64,000 bases of DNA from Planctomycetota bacterium (GTDB taxonomy: Bacteria; Planctomycetota; UBA1135; JADKAF01), in NCBI GenBank assembly GCA_016719295.1, contig JADKAF010000001.1, forward strand, positions 3,224,001-3,288,000. Reading direction: 5' to 3'. Positions within the stretch are counted from its first letter, which is position 1. Each line of letters begins with the position of its first letter. The notes beneath the pieces were generated by a model that worked only from the letters and a program-made list of their open reading frames with translations, was not told the DNA's origin and searched no databases. Below are positions 35,323 through 42,097 of this stretch, piece by piece. Both the position numbers and the translations under genes were made by a program.

Positions 35323-36990
35323 ATGCGGTCCCTCGTCTTGCTCTCTTCTTCGGTCCTGCTCCTCGCCGGCGCCGCTGCCGCTCAGCGCAACGGTGACTTC
35401 GAGCGCCCCGTTACTCCCGCCGCGCCCGTGCGGTGCTGGCACGCCGAGGGAGGTGCCGGTGTCGGCGCGCCGAGTCTCTCTTCGGGCGCTCAGTCCGCGC
35501 TCGTCAGCGCTGGGCCCGGCATCCTCCTCGCGGGCAGCTCCCGCGGCGCGGCGATCGCGCAGCGCTTCTGGTCCGACTTCGCCGGCACCTCCGGCAATAG
35601 CTACGTCCGCTTCGCCTACGCCTACGACGACCCGAGCGCGGGCGGGGCATCCGCCTTGGTCTGGCTCCGCGGCCCCTCAGGGGTGCGCGCGGCGTCGCTC
35701 CCGGACAACGACGGCGTCGCCTCGACGGTACAAGTCGAGTACCCGAGCTGCGGCCCGATCGACCTGGTCTTCGCGGTGGTCGAACCCGGCCTCCCGGGCC
35801 CCTTCGCTGCCTCGTTGCGGATCGACGCCGTGACGAACCAGTGCGCGTCGACTCCGTTCGGCGGAGCCACGCTCCTGCCGTGGGATCCCGCTCCGCCGGC
35901 TCCGGGCTCCCCGGGCGCCTTGCTGTGCGCGACAGCGGCGAACTCCAGCGCGCTGGCGGCTTCAGGCCTCCTCCACATCTACGACGGCTCGACGGCCTTC
36001 ACCTCGCGGCCGGGGAATCAGCTCACCTGCCGCGCGATCCAGAGGTTCCCGGCCGACTTCCTGAATGGCTCGAACGGGATCGTCGGCGCACGGGTCGTCG
36101 TGCAGGACCAGAACGCATCCACCGTGGAGAGCTTCTTCCTGGAGATCCTGCGCGACGACGGCACGGGCAGGCCCGATGTCACGGCACCGCTCTACACGGC
36201 CGGCCCCTACGCGGCGCCCGTCGGCGGCACCGGAGCGGCCTTCACGGTGCACACGCTCCTCTTCCCCGACGTCGTGCCCGCGCCCTGCGGAGAGGATCGC
36301 TATCTCTCGATCGTGCTGCCGCCCGCGCCGAGTTTGCCGAGCGATGGTCTCTCCGTGCACAACAGCCCATCGGGAGTAACGCCCATATCCGTTGCGATTC
36401 GCGAGCTGCCGAAGGGCGAGCCCCGTACCGACCTGAACCTAGCCTGGCAGGAAGTGAGCGGCGTCGTGACCGAATCGACGGGCGAGCGCTGCTGGGACAT
36501 GGCCCTGATCCTCGGCAGCCCCGCGCTGCGCCCGTGGGCATCGATTCCCGCGTTCACCTCGGCGTCCTTCGGCGCCACCAGCGCGCGCACGCGCGACTTC
36601 GGTCAAGCCGGGCTCTATCCCGACCTCGTCGACACGCTCGGCGAGGGGCGCTTCGACGGCTTCGGCTTCCGCGGTGAGAGCGGCGCCGATGTGGACACCG
36701 GCGCGATCGGCCTGCTGCTCCTCTCGTCCTTTCCTAGCCCGGCGTTCTGCCTGCCGATCACGCCCACGGCGCGCTTCGGACTCGACCCGGGCGCCATCCC
36801 CGTGATCGCGGCTCCCGAGTCGAGCGGCATCTACGAGTTCGACTTCGGCGTGCTCGCGGCGTCCTCGCCGGGGCTCACCGGCTTGCTCGAACTCTACAGC
36901 GTGAGCTTCTACACGCAGATGGCGGTCCTCGATCCGGCGGAGCCAGGCGCTCCGCTCCGCATGTCGAACAGCGCGCGACAGAGCTATTGA
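35323..36990 (+). CDS. Secreted protein of unknown function
   Basis: Secreted protein of 555 residues; the ATG at 35323 gives a clear signal peptide (RSLVLLSSSVLLLAGAAAAQ). The first mature stretch RNGDFERPVTPAAPVRCWHA resembles openings of carbohydrate-binding-like beta-sandwich domains. The region 190-400 has beta-rich sequence (ITCRAIQRF-type and VVVQDQNASTVESFFLEIL stretches) and no recognised enzyme motif. The C-terminus (GLLELYSVSFYTQMAVLDP) keeps the Q-containing strand seen in the common tail of neighbouring secreted proteins, though weakly. The leader 35280-35322 is strongly C-rich and lacks a Shine-Dalgarno sequence. It converges on rtcB with a strong hairpin between them. Confidence 0.75.
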   Translation: MRSLVLLSSSVLLLAGAAAAQRNGDFERPVTPAAPVRCWHAEGGAGVGAPSLSSGAQSALVSAGPGILLAGSSRGAAIAQRFWSDFAGTSGNSYVRFAYAYDDPSAGGASALVWLRGPSGVRAASLPDNDGVASTVQVEYPSCGPIDLVFAVVEPGLPGPFAASLRIDAVTNQCASTPFGGATLLPWDPAPPAPGSPGALLCATAANSSALAASGLLHIYDGSTAFTSRPGNQLTCRAIQRFPADFLNGSNGIVGARVVVQDQNASTVESFFLEILRDDGTGRPDVTAPLYTAGPYAAPVGGTGAAFTVHTLLFPDVVPAPCGEDRYLSIVLPPAPSLPSDGLSVHNSPSGVTPISVAIRELPKGEPRTDLNLAWQEVSGVVTESTGERCWDMALILGSPALRPWASIPAFTSASFGATSARTRDFGQAGLYPDLVDTLGEGRFDGFGFRGESGADVDTGAIGLLLLSSFPSPAFCLPITPTARFGLDPGAIPVIAAPESSGIYEFDFGVLAASSPGLTGLLELYSVSFYTQMAVLDPAEPGAPLRMSNSARQSY

Positions 36991-37006
36991 GCACGCGCGG
37001 AGCAAA

Positions 37007-37037
37007 GAGGCCGCGCGCGAGCGGTGCGCGCGGCCTC
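37007..37037. terminator. Bidirectional hairpin between convergent genes
   Basis: A perfect 12-bp stem, GAGGCCGCGCGC (37007-37018) against GCGCGCGGCCTC (37026-37037), with a 7-nt loop, preceded by AAA. It lies between the secreted-protein stop (36990) and the rtcB stop, whose codon it touches. There is no long T run, so termination would depend on the stem. Confidence 0.6.
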
Positions 37038-38517
37038 AGCCCTTCACCACCGCGATCGGCCTGAGCCGCGCCACGAGCTTCGCGAGCCCCGCGTCGACCA
37101 CCGTGCGCACGACCTCGGCGACATCTTTGTAGGCTTCGGGCATCTCCTCGGCGACGGTGCCGCGGCTCGCGGCGCGCACCTCGATGCCCTGGCCTTTCAG
37201 CTCGCTGATCAGGTTGCGCTTGCCCGCGAGCTTGCGCGCGGCGTGGCGCGAGAGCACACGTCCGGCCCCGTGGCAGCAGGAGCCGAAGCTCTCCTGCATG
37301 GCGCCGGGTTGGCCGGCGAGCACGAAGGAGTAGCGGCCCATGTCCCCGGGGACGAGCACGGGCTGACCCGTCGCGCGATAGGCCGCAGGGAGCTCCGCGT
37401 GTCCAGGAGCGAACGCGCGCGTGGCGCCCTTGCGATGCACGCAGAGCTTCCGCTGCACGCCGTCGATCGCGTGCTCCTCGATCTTCGCGATGTTGTGGCA
37501 AACGTCGTAGACGACGCCGATCGACGCGCTCGCGTCGGAGAGATCGAGGGCCAGGGTGAACGCGTCGCGGACGCGCGCGGTGATCACCTGGCGATTGGCG
37601 AAGGCGAAGTTCGCCGCCGCGTTCATCGCGCGGAGATAGCGCTGCGCTTCGGGGCTCCGGATCGGAGCGCAGCAGAGCTGGCGATCGGGGAGCTCGATGC
37701 CGTAGCGCTTCGAGGCGAGCAACATCTCGTGGAGGAAGTCATCGCAGACCTGGTAGCCGAGCCCGCGGCTGCCGGTGTGGATGAGCACGCTGAGGCACCC
37801 TAGGCGGAGTCCCATCGCCTCGGCGGCGAGCTCGTCGAAGATCTCGTCGACGACCTGCACCTCGAGGAAGTGGTTGCCGCTGCCGAGCGAGCCGAGCTGA
37901 TCGCGGCCGCGATCGAGGGCCACGCGAGACACCGCGTCGGGATCCGCGCCCGCGAGCGCGCCCCCCGCTTCGAGGTGCTGGAGGTCAGCGCCGACGCCGT
38001 AGCCCGCGTCCACGGCCCACGCCGCGCCGCGCTCCAAGACGCCGCGGATCGGCTGCGGCCCGAGGCGGAGATCCTTGCTGCCGCGACCGACGCCGGTCGG
38101 CACGAGCGCCTCGAGCTCGCCGGCGAGACGGCGCAGGTGAACGGACTTCTTGCCGGTCACGCTCTTCGCTTCGATATCGGTGCGGAGCAAGCGCACGCCG
38201 CAGTTGATGTCGTAGCCGACGCCGCCTGGCGAGATCACGCCCTCCTCGAGGTCGAACGCGGCGACGCCGCCGATCGGGAACCCGTAGCCCCAGTGGAGGT
38301 CGGGCATCGCCAACGCCTTGCCGACGATGCCGGGCAAGGTGGCGACGTTCGCCACCTGCTGGACGCAGGGATCGTCCTGGATGTCCTCGATCAGCTTGCC
38401 GCTGGCGAAGATCAGCCCCTCGGTGCGCATCGGGCCCTGGCGCGGGACGCGCCAGCGAACGGCGTCGATCGGCTCCACGCGCAGCTTCTCCGGCCAGCTC
38501 GCGCTCACATCGCTCAT
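37036..38517 (-). CDS. rtcB: RNA-splicing ligase RtcB
   Basis: Cytosolic GTP- and Mn-dependent ligase of 493 residues joining 2',3'-cyclic phosphate (3'-phosphate) and 5'-OH RNA ends in RNA repair or tRNA splicing. Diagnostic motifs are in order: MPDLHWGYGFPIGGVAAFD, VGYDINCGVRLLRTD (metal-binding Cys and Asp), GSLGSGNHFLEVQ, LIHTGSRGLG, AANFAFANRQ, VYDVCHNIAKIEEH, VPGDMGRYSFVL and CCHGAGRVLSR, which holds the His that takes GMP. Length is normal. The start at 38517 follows the family N-terminus. An archease gene, the known activator of RtcB, lies 1.3 kb away on the same strand, separated by two genes on the other strand. Confidence 0.96.
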   Translation of the reverse strand: MSDVSASWPEKLRVEPIDAVRWRVPRQGPMRTEGLIFASGKLIEDIQDDPCVQQVANVATLPGIVGKALAMPDLHWGYGFPIGGVAAFDLEEGVISPGGVGYDINCGVRLLRTDIEAKSVTGKKSVHLRRLAGELEALVPTGVGRGSKDLRLGPQPIRGVLERGAAWAVDAGYGVGADLQHLEAGGALAGADPDAVSRVALDRGRDQLGSLGSGNHFLEVQVVDEIFDELAAEAMGLRLGCLSVLIHTGSRGLGYQVCDDFLHEMLLASKRYGIELPDRQLCCAPIRSPEAQRYLRAMNAAANFAFANRQVITARVRDAFTLALDLSDASASIGVVYDVCHNIAKIEEHAIDGVQRKLCVHRKGATRAFAPGHAELPAAYRATGQPVLVPGDMGRYSFVLAGQPGAMQESFGSCCHGAGRVLSRHAARKLAGKRNLISELKGQGIEVRAASRGTVAEEMPEAYKDVAEVVRTVVDAGLAKLVARLRPIAVVKG

Positions 38518-38622
38518 CGCCGCATCGCCCTCCTCGGGGGATCGCCTCGCGCTCGACGCCAGGTGGACGCTCGACGTAGGCTCCGCAGCGCTTCCCACTC
38601 GTTCCCGTCACGAGAGGTTCCC

Positions 38623-39186
38623 GTGGTCACCCTAGCACAGCTCTGGCTGCCGATCCTGCTCGGCGGCGTCGCGGTCTTCTTCGCCTCTTTCGTCCTGCGC
38701 ATGGTGCTGCCGCACCACTGGAACGACTTCGAGAAGGTCCCGGACGAAGACGGCGCGATGGACGCGCTGCGGAAGGCCGGCGTGCGCCAGGGGCAGTACA
38801 TGTTCCCGCATGCGACGGGGCCGAAGTGCATGTCGGATCCGGCGTGGATGGCGAAGTGGAAGCAGGGGCCGACCGGCCACATGTACGTCTTCCCGAGCGG
38901 CGAGCTGAGCATGGGCAAGTCGCTGCTGCAGTCCTTCGCCTTCAATGTGTTCGGCTCGTTCATGGCCGCGTATCTCGCGACCATGGCGCTGCCCATCGGC
39001 GCGAGCGGCTCGCTCGTGCTGCGCTTCATCGGGACGATCGCGTTCCTCATCTACGGCGGCGCGCTCGTCTGGGGCCCGATCTGGAAGGGCTCGACCTGGA
39101 CGATGCTCGGCAAGGAGCTCTTCGACGCGGCGGTGTACGGCCTCGCCACGGGCGCGGTGTTCGCGCTGCTCTGGCCGCAGAGCTGA
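38623..39186 (+). CDS. Small membrane protein, paralogue A of a tandem pair
   Basis: Predicted membrane protein of 187 residues, GTG start at 38623 chosen by alignment with its neighbour. A hydrophobic N-terminal segment (TLAQLWLPILLGGVAVFFAS) is followed by a soluble stretch (residues 30-100) and three more hydrophobic segments (FGSFMAAYLATMALPIG, FIGTIAFLIYGGALVWG, AAVYGLATGAVFALLW). No family name was recognised. The adjacent gene at 39259 is a paralogue with an identical first 26 residues and overall similarity of well over half. The pair lies between rtcB and the archease gene on the opposite strand. Confidence 0.75.
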   Translation: MVTLAQLWLPILLGGVAVFFASFVLRMVLPHHWNDFEKVPDEDGAMDALRKAGVRQGQYMFPHATGPKCMSDPAWMAKWKQGPTGHMYVFPSGELSMGKSLLQSFAFNVFGSFMAAYLATMALPIGASGSLVLRFIGTIAFLIYGGALVWGPIWKGSTWTMLGKELFDAAVYGLATGAVFALLWPQS

Positions 39187-39258
39187 GCGGCTCGACGCGA
39201 GGGACGAGCAGCGGATAGCTTCGCCCTACCCGCTCGTCCCCGTCCCGAGGCGAACTCC

Positions 39259-39816
39259 ATGGTCACCCTGGCTCAGCTCTGGCTGCCGATCTTGCTCGGC
39301 GGCGTCGCCGTCTTCTTCGCATCGTTCGTCCTGCGCTGCATCGTCCAGCACCACAAGACCGACTTTCAGGCGATCCCCGACGAGGCCGCGGCGATGGAGG
39401 CGCTGCGGAAGGCCGGGGTCAGCTCAGGGCAGTATCAGTTCCCTCACTGCAAGGACTCTAAGTCGATGAACGATCCAGCGTGGCAGGCGCGCTGGAAGCA
39501 GGGCCCCTCCGGCAGCCTCGTCGTCTGGCCCGCGGGCGAGATGAAGATGGGGCGCTCGATGATGCAATCGACGCTCTTCAACATCTTCGGCTCCTTCATG
39601 GCGGCCTATCTCGCGACGATGGTGCTCGCTCCTGGCGCCGATCGCTGGCTCGTGCTGCGCTTCATCTCCACGATCGGCTTCCTCGTCTACGGCGGCGCGC
39701 TGGTCTGGGGCCCGATCTGGAAGGGCGACTCCTGGGTCGTGCTCGCGAAGGAGCTCTTCGACGCCTTGGTCTACGGCCTGGTCACCGGCGCGGTCTTCGT
39801 GCTGCTCTGGCCGTAG
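39259..39816 (+). CDS. Small membrane protein, paralogue B of a tandem pair
   Basis: Predicted membrane protein of 185 residues from the ATG at 39259. The layout equals paralogue A: N-terminal hydrophobic segment (TLAQLWLPILLGGVAVFFAS), soluble part including PAWQARWKQGPSG, then FGSFMAAYLATMVL, FISTIGFLVYGGALVWG and ALVYGLVTGAVFVLLW. The soluble middle part differs most from paralogue A, as expected after a tandem duplication with divergence of the exposed part. Function not recognised. Confidence 0.75.
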   Translation: MVTLAQLWLPILLGGVAVFFASFVLRCIVQHHKTDFQAIPDEAAAMEALRKAGVSSGQYQFPHCKDSKSMNDPAWQARWKQGPSGSLVVWPAGEMKMGRSMMQSTLFNIFGSFMAAYLATMVLAPGADRWLVLRFISTIGFLVYGGALVWGPIWKGDSWVVLAKELFDALVYGLVTGAVFVLLWP

Positions 39817-39840
39817 GCTCCCGCAGGCCAGACGCGCGAT

Positions 39841-40302
39841 TCAGAGATCGAGGACGAGTCGGGCGCGCCACCTTCCCGACTCGTCCTCGCGCACATGGAG
39901 GTCGTGGTAGGTCACGGCCTTCACCTCGGTGAGCGGCGAGCCCGCGCCGCGATCGACGCGGCGGAAGCGCCCGCGCAGCCGGGCGGAGAAGGTGCCGTCT
40001 GCGCGCTCTTCGACGCGGAGCGCCTCCGGCGCTTCGAAGAGCAGGTCCTCCAGGGCGAAGCGGAGGAGCACCGCTTGCGCGAGGCGCACGAGCAGATCTT
40101 CGCGGTCGAGCCCCTCGACCTCGACCTCGGCCGTGGAGACCGGCGCCTCCGGTCCGGGGGCGCCGATCCGCGCGCAAAGCGCGCTCGCCGCGGCGACGAG
40201 CAGGGCCGCGTAGCTCGGCCCCTCGAGCTCGTAGGCCTCGTCGGCCGTGTGCTCGATCGCGCGGAAGCTGCCCCCGGCCCACGGCTCCGCCGCGGCGCTC
40301 AT
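39841..40302 (-). CDS. Archease, RtcB cofactor protein
   Basis: Small cytosolic protein of 153 residues of the archease family (PF01951), which speeds RtcB guanylylation and broadens its nucleotide use. EHTADEAYELEG near residue 17 is the family opening, and AVTYHDLHV near the C-terminus is the second hallmark, holding the conserved Asp. Length is typical. It lies on the same strand as rtcB with two paralogous membrane-protein genes on the other strand between them, so the usual rtcB-archease pairing has apparently been interrupted. It is divergent from ettA with a 48-bp gap. Confidence 0.9.
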   Translation of the reverse strand: MSAAAEPWAGGSFRAIEHTADEAYELEGPSYAALLVAAASALCARIGAPGPEAPVSTAEVEVEGLDREDLLVRLAQAVLLRFALEDLLFEAPEALRVEERADGTFSARLRGRFRRVDRGAGSPLTEVKAVTYHDLHVREDESGRWRARLVLDL

Positions 40303-40350
40303 CGGAGCCCCCTTCCGCGCGGCGTTCCAGTCGTTATCCTCTTCGCCCCC

Positions 40351-42021
40351 ATGAGCCAGGAAATCGTCTACTCGGTCCGGAACCTCCGGAAGTTCTACGA
40401 CCGCACCGAAGTGCTGCGCGGCATCACGCTGTCCTTCCTGCGGGGCGCCAAGATCGGCGTCATCGGCCACAACGGCTCCGGCAAGTCGAGCCTGCTCCGC
40501 ATCATGGCTGGAGTGGACAAGAACTTCGAGGGCGACCTCTGGGCCCAAGATGGGCTCAGCATCGGCTACGTGCCGCAGGAGCCGCAGCTCGACCCGACGA
40601 AGACGGTGATGGACATCCTCGGCGAGGCCGTGGCTCCGCAGCGCGCGCTGCTCGCGGAGTTCGAGCGCTTGAACGAGAAGCTAGGCGAGACGCTGAGCGA
40701 CGCCGAGATGCAGAAGACGCTCGATCGCCTGGCCGTGGTGCAGGAGAAGATCGACGCCGGCGACCTCTGGAGCTTGGACGACCATCTCGACGTCGCGCGC
40801 CAAGCGCTGCAGTGCCCGCCCGGCGACGCCAAGGTGGCGCACCTCTCCGGCGGCGAGCGCCGCCGCGTCGCGATCTGCAAGGTGCTCCTCGACAAGCCCG
40901 ACATGCTGCTGCTCGACGAGCCGACGAACCACCTCGACGCCGAGACGGTGGCCTGGCTCGAACACCACCTCGCCGAGTACCACGGTGCCGTGATCCTGAT
41001 CACGCACGACCGCTACTTCCTCGACAAGGTCGTGGGCTGGATGCTCGAGATCGACCACGGCAAGGCGACGCCGTACGAGGGCAACTACTCGGCCTACCTC
41101 CAGCAGAAGGGCGAGCGCATGCGCGTCGATCAGAAGATCGAGCTCGCCAAGAAGAAGCTGCTCGAGCGCGAGCTCGAGTGGATCCGCCAGAGCCCGTCGG
41201 CGCGGCGCAAGAAGTCGAAGGCGCGCCTGGCGAATTACGACAAGCTCGTCGCCGAGGTCGCCGAGGTCTCCGAAGACGCGATCGACCTCCAGATCCCGAT
41301 GGGCGATCGCCTCGGCAACCAAGTCGTCGAGGTGAAGAACCTGAAGAAGGGCTACGGCAGCCGCGTGCTGATCGACGACCTCTCGTTCGAGATCCCGCCC
41401 GGCGGTGTCCTCGGCGTCATCGGTCCGAACGGCCTCGGCAAGACGACCCTGCTGAAGATGCTGATCGGCAAGGAGAAGCAGGACGCCGGCGAGATCAAGA
41501 TCGGCGCCTCGGTGAAGATCTGCTTCACCTCGCAGACGCGCGAGGACTTGGACCCCAAGAAGTCCGTCTACGACGAGATCTCGCAGGGCCGCGAGAACCT
41601 GCCCTTCGGCAAGAAGACGCTGAACGCGCGCGCCTACGTCGCCCGCTTCAACTTCAAGGGCCCCGACCAGCAGCAGCTCGTCGGCACGCTCTCCGGCGGA
41701 CAACGCAATCGCATCCAGCTCGCCAAGATGCTGATCGAGGGCGGGAACCTCCTGATCCTCGACGAGCCCACGAACGACCTGGACCTCCAGACGCTGCGCG
41801 TGCTCGAGGAAGCCATCGAGGCCTTCCCCGGCTGCGCGATCGTCGTCTCGCACGACCGCTACTTCATCAACCGCGTCGCGACCCACATCCTCGCCTTCGA
41901 GGGCGAGGGCAAGATCCGCTTCATGCCCGGCGACTTCGATGCTTATCACGAAGCGCTGGAGCGCGAGGGGGCGGAGACGATGGTCGGGCGGGCGGTGAAG
42001 TACCGGAAGCTGTTCCGCTGA
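40351..42021 (+). CDS. ettA: Energy-dependent translational throttle protein EttA
   Basis: ABC-F protein of 556 residues that binds the ribosomal E site and gates the first translation cycles according to ATP level. It has two ATP-binding domains with no membrane segment: Walker A GHNGSGKSS and GPNGLGKTT, signature LSGGERRRVAI and LSGGQRNRIQL, Walker B MLLLDEPTNHLD and LLILDEPTNDLD. The linker with a Lys/Arg-rich stretch (PSARRKKSKARLANYDKL) and the C-terminal KYRKLFR match EttA rather than other ABC-F types. Length equals E. coli EttA. The start follows a C-rich leader with no Shine-Dalgarno sequence. The last 45 codons are repeated, slightly diverged, at 44868-45006. Confidence 0.95.
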   Translation: MSQEIVYSVRNLRKFYDRTEVLRGITLSFLRGAKIGVIGHNGSGKSSLLRIMAGVDKNFEGDLWAQDGLSIGYVPQEPQLDPTKTVMDILGEAVAPQRALLAEFERLNEKLGETLSDAEMQKTLDRLAVVQEKIDAGDLWSLDDHLDVARQALQCPPGDAKVAHLSGGERRRVAICKVLLDKPDMLLLDEPTNHLDAETVAWLEHHLAEYHGAVILITHDRYFLDKVVGWMLEIDHGKATPYEGNYSAYLQQKGERMRVDQKIELAKKKLLERELEWIRQSPSARRKKSKARLANYDKLVAEVAEVSEDAIDLQIPMGDRLGNQVVEVKNLKKGYGSRVLIDDLSFEIPPGGVLGVIGPNGLGKTTLLKMLIGKEKQDAGEIKIGASVKICFTSQTREDLDPKKSVYDEISQGRENLPFGKKTLNARAYVARFNFKGPDQQQLVGTLSGGQRNRIQLAKMLIEGGNLLILDEPTNDLDLQTLRVLEEAIEAFPGCAIVVSHDRYFINRVATHILAFEGEGKIRFMPGDFDAYHEALEREGAETMVGRAVKYRKLFR

Positions 42022-42059
42022 GAGCGGCAGGGACGAGCCGACCTCCGTCGCCCTTGCTG

Positions 42060-42076
42060 CCCGGAGCGCCTCCGGG
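42060..42076 (+). terminator. Small hairpin after ettA
   Basis: CCCGGA (42060-42065) pairs with TCCGGG (42071-42076) around GCGCC. It sits between the ettA stop and the FG-GAP gene start at 42098. No T run follows, so termination is uncertain. Confidence 0.3.
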
Positions 42077-42097
42077 ATACTGGGCTCGGAGGTCTCG

